Of a stretch of DNA of 48,835 nt, positions 1-7,603 are shown piece after piece (within the stretch, counting starts at the first letter, position 1; each line of letters begins with the position of its first letter). The notes beneath the pieces are model-generated. The model was not told the origin of the DNA. It searched no databases and saw nothing but the letters and a program-made list of their open reading frames with translations. The stretch covers positions 1 through 48,835 of IMG/VR virus record IMGVR_UViG_3300008119_000478, one strand, 5' to 3'. Source of the DNA: a virus. Position numbers and translations under genes: made by a program.

Positions 1-180
1 AGCCTAGTACAAGAAGACTTTCATGCTAAATTTCAGGGCTGGGAATTGACTGCTACTCGTGACGAGAAGACTGGTCAAATCGTTAGCAAGGTTGAAATGC
101 CAAGCTATCCAGGATTGGAAAAAGTATTAGAGACAGCTGAAAAGATGTACGCATTTGTCAATGCTGGCGCAAAGAAGTAA
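1..180 (+). CDS. C-terminal end of an unrecognised protein (partial)
   Basis: An open frame runs from base 1 to a TAA at 178-180 and encodes 59 residues ending NAGAKK. It includes a segment with lysines and glutamates (KVLETAEKMYAF) likely to be helical. The start lies outside the window. It is directly followed by a strong hairpin terminator, which supports it being the end of a real plus-strand transcription unit. I do not recognise the family. Confidence 0.6.
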   Translation, partial: SLVQEDFHAKFQGWELTATRDEKTGQIVSKVEMPSYPGLEKVLETAEKMYAFVNAGAKK

Positions 181-198
181 TTTAAAATTACTCAAACA

Positions 199-222
199 AA
201 AGGACTCTTCGGAGTCCTTTTT
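199..222. terminator. Bidirectional rho-independent terminator
   Basis: A 9-bp perfect stem (AAAGGACTC / GAGTCCTTT) closes on a TTCG tetraloop. A T run follows on the plus strand and a TTTTGTTT run follows on the minus strand. It sits between two convergent genes, the plus-strand gene ending at 180 and the minus-strand gene whose stop is at 223, so it can end transcription from both sides. Confidence 0.9.
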
Positions 223-843
223 CTATATTGTTTTTTCAGTATACTCTGCTTTGTTCCAACCTATTAGAAACTTAGCTTTCCAATCATTTTGTTCAAAGCC
301 TTTTAGATGCTGCCACTGGTCTCTGTGTTGCCAAACTTTATTAGCGGCGTCTTTCCAGTCTGTGTGACGCACTATGTGGTCAAAGTGTAACATACGTTTA
401 CTAAAATAATCGTAATCGTAATGATCGTACTCTATGTGTATAACTTCAAATATCTCTCCGTTGTGTACAGCATCTAAGGCAAAATCAAACCCCCATTTTG
501 GTCGAGTTTTAATCAGTAAGTCTGCCTGCGGTGTGTATGTTTTAAAGTGTTTGAGTTGTTCTAGTGCTTGTTGTTCATATCCGCATCTACACAAAAACAT
601 GCTGTGATCTAAAATCAAATTACAATCTTTTGCGGTTAATTCAAACCAAGGTTCTTGCCAGCAGCAGTGATTTAATAATGGATGATTGATAGGATGCCCC
701 ATGGTTGCGTAAAATTTACGCTCGGCTTGATTAAGTTCAAATCCATCCTTGTCATAATAGAAAAAATCCTGTTTATCTAAATCAGCTACAGGTTTAGAAC
801 AAACAGGACTAGACATTAAATGAATGTCATATCTAGTAAACAT
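223..843 (-). CDS. Hypothetical protein, aromatic- and histidine-rich
   Basis: The protein is about 206 residues with many His, Trp, Tyr and Asp residues, for example HIEYDHYDYDYF near the C-terminal half. I chose the ATG at 843, immediately after the stop of the preceding gene (845), over the longer frame starting with GTG at 870. No signal peptide or membrane segment is seen. The His/Asp clusters could bind metal, but there is no recognisable catalytic motif. It is the last gene of a minus-strand run and ends at the bidirectional terminator. Confidence 0.6.
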   Translation of the reverse strand: MFTRYDIHLMSSPVCSKPVADLDKQDFFYYDKDGFELNQAERKFYATMGHPINHPLLNHCCWQEPWFELTAKDCNLILDHSMFLCRCGYEQQALEQLKHFKTYTPQADLLIKTRPKWGFDFALDAVHNGEIFEVIHIEYDHYDYDYFSKRMLHFDHIVRHTDWKDAANKVWQHRDQWQHLKGFEQNDWKAKFLIGWNKAEYTEKTI

Positions 844-844
844 G

Positions 845-1243
845 TTATCTATGCATTCCAAAGTTACCACTCATACGGACCTGTTCGATATCATTCTTTT
901 TAGCATAGTTATCTACACGCATGGCCAATTGAAAATCTAATATTGTTAATCCTTTAACATCAAACGTAGATGTTTTCACAGTAACTTCTGCTACATCCTG
1001 AGTTACTTCTGCAAAGTGATCCATTTTTTCGCATAGTTGATTGACCCAACTAACAAACTCTAGAGCATGTCTATGATCCTTAGCTACATATTTGGCTTGT
1101 AGGTCTTTGTGATCTAACATTTCCCAGTCAGGTAGGTATTTAGATTTAAGGTCATCTAGGGAATCATTACCGGGTTTAAATTCTTCTACGTCATTAGATC
1201 TAAATTGACCTTCTACTATATTAATTAAGTCCCTAATGTTCAT
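845..1243 (-). CDS. Small protein with capsid-targeting-like N-terminus
   Basis: A 132-residue protein of unknown function. It begins MNIRDLINIVEGQ, with Ile9-x-Glu11. This resembles the T4 internal-protein capsid targeting sequence (MKTYQEFIAE) that the gp21 prohead protease cuts after I/L-x-Glu. The rest is mixed charged sequence with no recognised domain. The ATG at 1243 overlaps the stop of the upstream gene and has an AGGATAG ribosome site. The packaging role is inference from the N-terminus only. Confidence 0.65.
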   Translation of the reverse strand: MNIRDLINIVEGQFRSNDVEEFKPGNDSLDDLKSKYLPDWEMLDHKDLQAKYVAKDHRHALEFVSWVNQLCEKMDHFAEVTQDVAEVTVKTSTFDVKGLTILDFQLAMRVDNYAKKNDIEQVRMSGNFGMHR

Positions 1244-1665
1244 TGTGTTCTATCCTTATTGTCTATAGCGCCGCCTGTGACCCATGATGTACATGATCGA
1301 TCGCCGGCACATTTAAAATGTAAAAAATTACAGTAGCCTAGATCTGCTCGGTGTATAGTGGCCATAGCATCAGCTGCTTTCTCATCGCCTTTGATACCAT
1401 CTTCTATACAGGCCCACATCTTATCTGATACATCAAAAGCTGCACAGTTTCCACACTTCATAGTTTTAGCAGTCTTTTCTGTAATGCTCCAACGACGGGC
1501 TGCGTCCTTCCAATATGATTCTGGCTCCTCAGGATTAGCAGGACCGTAGTGATATTCTTCTATGGCCTTCTGACGATTCTTTAAGTTAACGTCAATGTCG
1601 TGTGTGGCGATTGGACAGCCCTTGTTGGCTGCTTCTACTATGCGGATATATTTTCTGTACATCAT
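1240..1665 (-). CDS. Cysteine-containing small protein with capsid-targeting-like N-terminus
   Basis: A 141-residue protein beginning MMYRKYIRIVEAANKG, again with Ile9-Val-Glu11, the position expected for a T4-type prohead protease site. The middle and C-terminal parts carry several cysteines (KCGNCAAF, ACIED, GYCNFLHFKC, DRSCTSW), suggesting a metal-binding or disulfide-linked fold. The first 60 or so residues are duplicated in the broken gene at 4129-4381. The start overlaps the upstream stop in ATGA style. The family is not recognised by name. Confidence 0.7.
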   Translation of the reverse strand: MMYRKYIRIVEAANKGCPIATHDIDVNLKNRQKAIEEYHYGPANPEEPESYWKDAARRWSITEKTAKTMKCGNCAAFDVSDKMWACIEDGIKGDEKAADAMATIHRADLGYCNFLHFKCAGDRSCTSWVTGGAIDNKDRTQ

Positions 1666-3020
1666 CTCTGTTCAATCCAACTTAGACTGGCCACGGCTTT
1701 TTTGTTGGCAGCTTTGGCGGCTATGGCAATAGTTATAGTATCGCTGACTGTGCCCATACTGCCTCGTCCTAACTGTAGATCTGCCTGGTTACTTAGGTCA
1801 ATTCTAACTGCGGCGCCTGATGTGACAAATCCTGAATCAAATTGCGAGCCATCGGTGACAGCGCCTGTTGAAGTGTAGTTGTACTGTGTAAATGCGTTGG
1901 CATCTGGCATATCTGTCCAAGTGCCGTTGAGTGTAGCGTTGCGTAGAACTTTATAATAGATGTCAGTGTTGTCCAGTGTATTGGCCACGAAGTTTGTGAG
2001 AATAATAACTGCTTCTAAGTTAGTGGGTTTCATACGAACGCTGACTACAGGATAGAATGTCAATGCTGTGTCTAATGTGATACCAGTCAATGGAGTTAGT
2101 ATGTTTTCCGGAATACCCTGTTTAACTAGTCGTCCTTCTACTAGTACGCTGTTAGATCCTTGATATAAATGATGTGTGCCCGCGGCACCACCAAAGTTTT
2201 CAATCTCTAATCTAATGGGTAAAAACGGAGTTCTGCTCCACGGAAATAACAGTCTATTGCCAGTGTTGAATGTGTGTATGACACGGGGCAGGCCGTTCAT
2301 AATGTAACTGAATGATATCTGTCCAGCGCCATACCATTCATAATCCATGGATATCATCTGTTGTGCCAAAGGATTTGCGGTGAAGCCACTTGGACCAGCG
2401 CCGTCCAGTTTGTCCCCATTCCAGTTAGCACGAGTTATGCGTTCAGTGACTAAGGATCCAGATGCTGTACTGATTAGTACCACAGCATATTCTGGTTGGC
2501 CGTTAGCATCTAGTGTTCCACTATCTTCAAAATAAAATCCATCGGACCCATCAAACAGGCCAAATCTACGTCGAACTCCTACTACTGGCATTTCTAATCT
2601 AACTGAGAAAGTCAGTGTGTTCATGCGGCCTGCTGTATACCTCATTACACTTCTAGTCTGTCTTACCACTTTAGAACCTAGGGTAGATGTTACCGTCATG
2701 TCAACAAGGCCTTGGTTTGTGAGAAATGTAGCCGATGCTCCGTTGTCAGTAGACTCATCCCATACATCAGTTTCTTTACCGTATTGGAATGTGTTGTAGA
2801 ACAAAGTCTCTAGTGTTTGTACTTTTAGTCGACCTTTGCTGTCGATACTGGAACTAACTCCGGAACCTTCTCCTGATCCTACTAGGTTAACATTGGCACG
2901 AAGCACAGGTTGCCCAATAGCATTGTACTCCATGGTCTTATGCAGATCATTGAGATTAGGTTCTGAACTGTGCTCGTAGCTAGTAGAGTTTACTACACGG
3001 CCGTTAACATCTATTGTCAT
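1662..3020 (-). CDS. Probable virion structural protein, 452 residues
   Basis: A long beta-rich protein with few charged helices and many Thr, Ser, Gly and Asn residues, the composition of phage tail or baseplate-associated proteins. It contains a stretch resembling a laminin-G/lectin-like sandwich (FGLFDGSDGFYFEDSG, then MDYEWYGAGQISFSY) but I cannot prove that fold. It sits directly upstream of the small internal-type proteins and downstream of the PA14-like protein, with only 3 bases to the preceding gene. A virion role is inferred from composition and neighbourhood. Confidence 0.65.
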   Translation of the reverse strand: MTIDVNGRVVNSTSYEHSSEPNLNDLHKTMEYNAIGQPVLRANVNLVGSGEGSGVSSSIDSKGRLKVQTLETLFYNTFQYGKETDVWDESTDNGASATFLTNQGLVDMTVTSTLGSKVVRQTRSVMRYTAGRMNTLTFSVRLEMPVVGVRRRFGLFDGSDGFYFEDSGTLDANGQPEYAVVLISTASGSLVTERITRANWNGDKLDGAGPSGFTANPLAQQMISMDYEWYGAGQISFSYIMNGLPRVIHTFNTGNRLLFPWSRTPFLPIRLEIENFGGAAGTHHLYQGSNSVLVEGRLVKQGIPENILTPLTGITLDTALTFYPVVSVRMKPTNLEAVIILTNFVANTLDNTDIYYKVLRNATLNGTWTDMPDANAFTQYNYTSTGAVTDGSQFDSGFVTSGAAVRIDLSNQADLQLGRGSMGTVSDTITIAIAAKAANKKAVASLSWIEQR

Positions 3021-3023
3021 TGA

Positions 3024-3782
3024 TTAGAATCCGTTAGTTGCTGAGTTATGGAATATTCTACCTGTCCATGTGGATGTTTTGGCAATGGTAGGTGTGGAAA
3101 AACTCACTACCATTGTGCCTGGCCCAGTGTTATTACCAAACATGATCCTAATAGGGTAATAGATATTTTGTACTAGGCTAATAGTACCGCTTTGTTCAGT
3201 GGTACCATGTAGGCCTCCGTTTTGCACCACAGCGTTGGTATGAGTATATCCTTCAATGGCATTGGGACCTATCCACATGTAACTGGCATCGTCTGTGTTA
3301 GTGAAAAAGGTGTATGTTTCTGTTGTTGGAGCAAGGAAATAACCTATCAACAGAATAGAATTGTATTGAGGTTGCGAAGTGATATTTAATGTGACCAAAG
3401 TGCCTTGTGTTTCAGTCACAGGTGCAACCACAGGGTTGTCGAAGAACTCTAGATCATCATTTGTTGGCGTGAAGTCGAGGCCAAAATACCCATTGGCATT
3501 AGTAGTTCCTACTCTGTTGTAGAAATAAATGTCCGGATCGAATGTGATGCCGGCAATGTTGATCCAGGGGCGTCCTTGAACTAACCCGCCAACGTTAGGA
3601 TTGTCAACTACAGTATTACCACTATATTTTGTAGGCAGAGCATCTATGTTGTATGTATTATTCACACGATAATAAGGCTGAGTTATGTTGCCGCCTGCCT
3701 GTCTTCTAGTCTGTGCTAAATCTAATTTGGCTGCTTGTCTTTCTTCTCTAGTTGCTAATTGTGCGATTCCGTTTGCTGACAT
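3024..3782 (-). CDS. PA14/GLEYA-like carbohydrate-binding structural protein
   Basis: A 252-residue protein. Residues from about 130 to 240 read like a PA14/GLEYA sandwich: GYFLAPTTETYTFFTNTDDA, then MWIGPNA, and later YYPIRIMFGNN. In known families this fold binds sugars in adhesins. The N-terminus is a charged helical segment rich in Arg, Lys and Gln (REERQAAKLDLAQTRRQ), which may attach it to the virion. The ATG at 3782 has a good AAGAGGT ribosome site. Most likely a virion protein that touches glycans; the exact place in the particle is unknown. Confidence 0.65.
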   Translation of the reverse strand: MSANGIAQLATREERQAAKLDLAQTRRQAGGNITQPYYRVNNTYNIDALPTKYSGNTVVDNPNVGGLVQGRPWINIAGITFDPDIYFYNRVGTTNANGYFGLDFTPTNDDLEFFDNPVVAPVTETQGTLVTLNITSQPQYNSILLIGYFLAPTTETYTFFTNTDDASYMWIGPNAIEGYTHTNAVVQNGGLHGTTEQSGTISLVQNIYYPIRIMFGNNTGPGTMVVSFSTPTIAKTSTWTGRIFHNSATNGF

Positions 3783-3783
3783 A

Positions 3784-4086
3784 TTAAACCTCTTGTTGAT
3801 TTGGATACATGCTTGGATCTTTTACACGTAGGTCATGTGGGTGTTTAGGGCCGTTTGCGCCACCGCCAGCATCTACTGTGACTGCTGTAATATCTGCTAT
3901 TTTTTCATTAGGACTATTGCTTAATGGGCTCATTTCACCAGGCTGTGTAACAATGCCTGCAATCTGCTTGAAACGTGCTAGATCGTCATCGCAATAGCCC
4001 TGAGGTGTATCGTCAGGTTGATCTGTGGCCTGTCCCGCTTGATCTATAAGGTCCAGGACTGTTCTAATAATCTCGTGTGCTCGCAT
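3784..4086 (-). CDS. Hypothetical 100-residue protein
   Basis: It begins MRAHEIIRTVLDLIDQAGQ, a short amphipathic helix, followed by an acidic, proline-containing and probably disordered part. The start resembles that of the 29607-29882 protein (MRAREF) but lacks the Ile-x-Glu cleavage site. A late-promoter core GCTAAATA lies 18 bases upstream. The gene runs directly into the PA14-like gene and is likely co-transcribed with it. Function unknown. Confidence 0.6.
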   Translation of the reverse strand: MRAHEIIRTVLDLIDQAGQATDQPDDTPQGYCDDDLARFKQIAGIVTQPGEMSPLSNSPNEKIADITAVTVDAGGGANGPKHPHDLRVKDPSMYPNQQEV

Positions 4087-4104
4087 AATATATCCAGTAT
4101 TAGA

Positions 4105-4112
4105 TATTTAGC
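4105..4112 (-). promoter_or_regulatory. Late-promoter-like motif GCTAAATA
   Basis: The minus strand reads GCTAAATA 18 bases upstream of the ATG at 4086. It shares the TAAATA core with the T4 late -10 element (TATAAATA) and the CTAAATA form reported for T4-like cyanophages. The same eight bases recur at a similar place ahead of other minus-strand genes in this window. Confidence 0.55.
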
Positions 4113-4128
4113 CCGTTACTCGCTGCTA

Positions 4129-4381
4129 TTATAAGATCCTGTGTATAGGGAGATTACTTGGTCCCCAAATAATACGTACGGCGCCACCACCTGCACCGCC
4201 TTGGCCGGAGTTTGGCAGCATCCTTCCAGTATGCCTCCGGTTCATCAGGATTGACTGGGCCGTAGTGATAGCTGTCAATAGCCTTCTGACGATTCTTCAA
4301 GTTGACATCAATGTCGTGTGTGGCAATAGGACAACCTTTGTTGGCAGCTTCTACTATGTTGATATATTTTCTATAAATCAT
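4129..4381 (-). pseudogene. Chimeric pseudogene: duplicated N-terminus joined to a tail-protein remnant
   Basis: The first 59 residues from the ATG at 4381 (MIYRKYINIVEAANKG onward) are close to the start of the 1240-1665 protein at both protein and DNA level. After DAAK the match stops. In the next frame the DNA then reads NSGQGGAGGGAVRIIWG and continues to a TAA at 4129. GGAGGGAVRIIWG is a C-terminal signature I associate with glycine-rich tail proteins of marine phages. Two unrelated genes therefore appear fused out of frame, the joint lying near 4200-4210. The capsid-targeting-like N-terminus is intact, so a short 75-residue product ending at 4154 may still be made. Confidence 0.75.
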
Positions 4382-4393
4382 ATTAATGTTTAA

Positions 4394-4401
4394 TATTTAG
4401 C
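4394..4401 (-). promoter_or_regulatory. Late-promoter-like motif GCTAAATA
   Basis: Identical in sequence to the motif at 4105-4112 and placed 12 bases before the ATG at 4381. It overlaps the stop codon of the FkbM remnant immediately upstream. Its preservation suggests that the broken gene is still transcribed or that the promoter was copied with the duplicated gene. Confidence 0.55.
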
Positions 4402-4465
4402 GTTTGACAAAGTGATAATCACCATCTGGCCCGTTGTTGCTGAACAAGCCCTTGCAATCAAACCC
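4397..4465 (-). pseudogene. Detached C-terminal remnant of an FkbM-type methyltransferase
   Basis: Directly after the stop of the 1025-residue glycosyltransferase, another frame reads GFDCKGLFSNNGPDGDYHFV and ends at a TAA at 4397-4399. The short Phe-Asp / GDYHFV pattern matches what is usually seen at the very end of FkbM-like methyltransferases, and the gene just upstream ends abruptly inside such a domain. The simplest reading is an internal deletion with a frame change. Certainty is moderate because the remnant is only 22 residues. Confidence 0.6.
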
Positions 4466-7400
4466 TATAAGTTAAGTGCTTCAGGATTGACGACTTCATT
4501 TTCTCTGTAATAGCTATTGCCGCCGGGATGCCAATCGTTTTGATAAAAATCCACAGTATTGCCAGTTTCATTGCTCAATACACCTATATGATATTTTAAG
4601 CCCTGTTCTTTATACAAAAACTCACTAGAGTCCATAGCTTCAAATGCTACAGTTTCGGCATTGGGCCATATCCTTTGAGACTCATTGGTCCAGTGCAGCA
4701 CACAGGCACCTATATCATAGATAACCTGAGGCTCAAACCCCTGTGCTTTTAATGCAGTCAAGTAGTCAACATGATCCTTTGGAATCAATCGTTGACTGCC
4801 CAACTCTCTAAGTCTTGTTTTGATATCTATTGTCTTAAATTCGGGTGTCGGTATTGCTGTGATGTTATTATCTACTTCAAAAGTAAAACTTCCCGTATGA
4901 TTACACTGTATGGTAGTATCAGCATAAAGTTTAAATCCTTTGTTTAAAGCCTTGCGACAAAAATCTACATCTTCCGAAACTGTATGATTGTGATCCAAGG
5001 CACTGTAATATTTAAATTGAGGATATCCTATAGATTTCAGTACTTCGGATTTGACTAAAACACAACCAAATCCACATCCTGCAATTTCCACTAATCCACG
5101 CCCTTTAATTTTGCCATAAGGAACATTAGACACACCGCCGTGAGCATTATGCTCGTATATTTCTAAAATGTGTTGTCCAGGCTTGCGTTGTATGTATAAG
5201 CCTGACACCACAGGTTTGTCATGCGCTAAAAGTTTGATAAGTGTGTCAGGTGCAAAGCTGATGTCACTGTCCACACTAAACAGATAGTCGTATCCTTTAA
5301 CAGCCCAGTCAGCAATCAAGTTACGCACTTGATCAATATTATAACCGTAGAAGTATTGAAATGTGGTTTGGTAGCCTTCGGGTACTGTTAGGTCGTAAAT
5401 GCTCTTGAACGTCTCGGGCTCTATGTTCTTCGCTGTGGGTATGGCTATTAATATTCTTTTTTTTTCGGTTGACATCTTTACTATTTCTCGTGCGTTTTTA
5501 TTTTGCTCTTGTGTATTGACTTTATAATCGTTCAAAGGATTGACATCATTGTAGTTGTAAACAACATCTTGCAGGCATTTTACCTTGGTAGGATCAGCTG
5601 CTTCAATCAGTGCGTAGAATACTGAACCATCTCCTCCTGCTTTGTACCATTTTCCTTCTGCATCTTTAAATTGTGCATCATCACAACTGTTTAACAAATG
5701 CTTTTTAAATGTTCTTAAATGTGTATAGGGCAAGATCCAATTGAAGTGATGCTGTCTATAAGTTTTGTTCTGTTTGATCGACTCAGGATACGGTTGACTA
5801 ATCAATGGAATATTGTCCGCCATGCTCCAACAGCTTCCGTAGGTAAATTCTGTTGTGCTATCATAGATAGTATTGTAATAGCTGAACACAGTATTGTCGT
5901 TGATCAAACTGTCATCGCCATCTAGCAACATCACAATGGCAGCATCGTCTAATGGCTTAATGTTTTCTATTTGATTACGCACCGCACCTTTATTTTCTTT
6001 GTTGTTGATCAGTAGAAATTTGCCTTTAAGTTCTTCCGGTAAATTACTTAATACTATTTTGACCACATCGGCAGAATCGTCGGTGCTGGCATCGTTGATC
6101 AGGTAATGTAGATAGTTGTCGTAATCTTGTGCAGCTACACTGGCTATACATTTTTCAATATACTTGCTGCAATTGTAAAAAGGACTGATCACCACAATCT
6201 GCTGTTCTTTGCCTACTTTGTAGTTTTCCAACTCAACTGTGTTGTGAAACTTGCGATTGTATATCTTATGCAATCTATGATTGATTTTGCTTGCAGCACG
6301 ATAGTCTTGTTTGTTAAGATAGTGACCTGCCTTTTTATAAAAGTGCTGTTTCCATTGTAGTGCTACACTATTCCAGCCTGCAATGTCTTTAACGATGTTG
6401 CAGTAGTATTGTTTCTGTTGATGTAGATAGGTGTTGTGATATGCTTCCACTGTAGTTTTGACAAACTGTTCAACTTGTTGCGGAACATTTATATCTGCGA
6501 ATAGGCTGTTGGGTTCTATAGCATAGTCGATTAGATAGCAAGCGCCTTCTACTGCAATTTCTTCAAGTGCGCCAAATCGGCAAGTTATGATAGGAGTATT
6601 GTAACACAGACTCTCCATAGAGGAGATGCCATATGTTTCAGGAAACGCTGCTGGATACAGCATAAAGTTTGCTTTGGTCAATATATCAGCAATCTCTCGT
6701 TGACTGATAACACCCGTAAACTCTATGTCCAGTTTGGCTAATTCAGGATCGTTGGCCATAACTCGCCAATCTTTTTCCTGTTGATCCGGCTCTGTATTGG
6801 TGCTGAATCTGTAATAGCCGCCTATGACTTTTAGCCTGGCTTGGGGAATGTGCCGCTTGACATGAGGCCATATCAGTTTAACTAACGGTATCATGCCTTT
6901 GGTAACACTTGCATTGTACACAAACAAGTTTTTGTCTTTGGCAGCAATGTCTACTTCGTTGTGATAAAGTCTAACACCATTGCGTGTTATAAACAGCTTT
7001 TTCTTCAACACTTCAAAGTTACGTCTGCGTCCGTGATTACAGTTGGCAATATAAGTTGTGTGCCAATCACTGAGTGTAAAAATGTCGGTAATGCGATTGT
7101 TTACCGTCAGCTCTTCGATCATGTTGTCGCCAAGACAAAATGTATCGTGCATCCATAGGATTCTCATTTGAGCTTTGCTGACAATTCTATCATAGAGATT
7201 CATTGTAACAAAACGGTTGCTTCTGCCGTCGGACAACTTGACATAGTCTTTTGGATCAGTAAAGGGAATCACAGTTCTTGAACTGATCACTATGTCAAAT
7301 TCATAGTCTTGTGCAAGTGCAGCTAATGGACGGTATGTCACTGTGTCATAAATGCCTGGTTCAGCATGATCCATGTCACAGTTGTTAAAAACTGTAACTT

Positions 7401-7527
7401 CAAATCCAATTTGCGATAGCTCTTTGGCCATTAAGGTAACAGCACTTTCGCTGCCGCCTAGACCTTGTTTATCTACAGTGGTACCATCATAGGGTATACC
7501 GATAATATCAATAATAGCAATCTTCAT
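4465..7527 (-). CDS. Multidomain glycosyltransferase with truncated FkbM domain
   Basis: About 1020 residues. Residues 1 to about 390 form a GT-B enzyme (GT4-like): GGSESAVTLMAKEL near the start and a C-terminal nucleotide-sugar region with PAAFPETYGISSMESL. Residues about 445-640 are a GT2-type GT-A domain (VVISPFYNCSKYIEKCIASV, then LLDGDDSL). Residues about 690-860 are a second GT-A-like domain with DSDISF as the DxD-type metal site. The last 110 residues start an FkbM methyltransferase (YDIGACVLHW) that stops early. I chose the ATG at 7527 (MKIAIIDIIG) over 7542. It likely adds sugars to phage or host surface polymers; the acceptor is unknown. Confidence 0.85.
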   Translation of the reverse strand: MKIAIIDIIGIPYDGTTVDKQGLGGSESAVTLMAKELSQIGFEVTVFNNCDMDHAEPGIYDTVTYRPLAALAQDYEFDIVISSRTVIPFTDPKDYVKLSDGRSNRFVTMNLYDRIVSKAQMRILWMHDTFCLGDNMIEELTVNNRITDIFTLSDWHTTYIANCNHGRRRNFEVLKKKLFITRNGVRLYHNEVDIAAKDKNLFVYNASVTKGMIPLVKLIWPHVKRHIPQARLKVIGGYYRFSTNTEPDQQEKDWRVMANDPELAKLDIEFTGVISQREIADILTKANFMLYPAAFPETYGISSMESLCYNTPIITCRFGALEEIAVEGACYLIDYAIEPNSLFADINVPQQVEQFVKTTVEAYHNTYLHQQKQYYCNIVKDIAGWNSVALQWKQHFYKKAGHYLNKQDYRAASKINHRLHKIYNRKFHNTVELENYKVGKEQQIVVISPFYNCSKYIEKCIASVAAQDYDNYLHYLINDASTDDSADVVKIVLSNLPEELKGKFLLINNKENKGAVRNQIENIKPLDDAAIVMLLDGDDSLINDNTVFSYYNTIYDSTTEFTYGSCWSMADNIPLISQPYPESIKQNKTYRQHHFNWILPYTHLRTFKKHLLNSCDDAQFKDAEGKWYKAGGDGSVFYALIEAADPTKVKCLQDVVYNYNDVNPLNDYKVNTQEQNKNAREIVKMSTEKKRILIAIPTAKNIEPETFKSIYDLTVPEGYQTTFQYFYGYNIDQVRNLIADWAVKGYDYLFSVDSDISFAPDTLIKLLAHDKPVVSGLYIQRKPGQHILEIYEHNAHGGVSNVPYGKIKGRGLVEIAGCGFGCVLVKSEVLKSIGYPQFKYYSALDHNHTVSEDVDFCRKALNKGFKLYADTTIQCNHTGSFTFEVDNNITAIPTPEFKTIDIKTRLRELGSQRLIPKDHVDYLTALKAQGFEPQVIYDIGACVLHWTNESQRIWPNAETVAFEAMDSSEFLYKEQGLKYHIGVLSNETGNTVDFYQNDWHPGGNSYYRENEVVNPEALNL

Positions 7528-7603
7528 GCTATTAATTATCATTTTAAATTTTTGTTATTACTATTATTGAGCCAGCTGTTATCATAGTTCATCACACTTA
7601 ATA

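Noticed and set aside
155-367. 70-codon plus-strand ORF over the terminator
   Set aside because: It runs through the hairpin and opposite the 223-843 gene, with no ribosome site and no motif.
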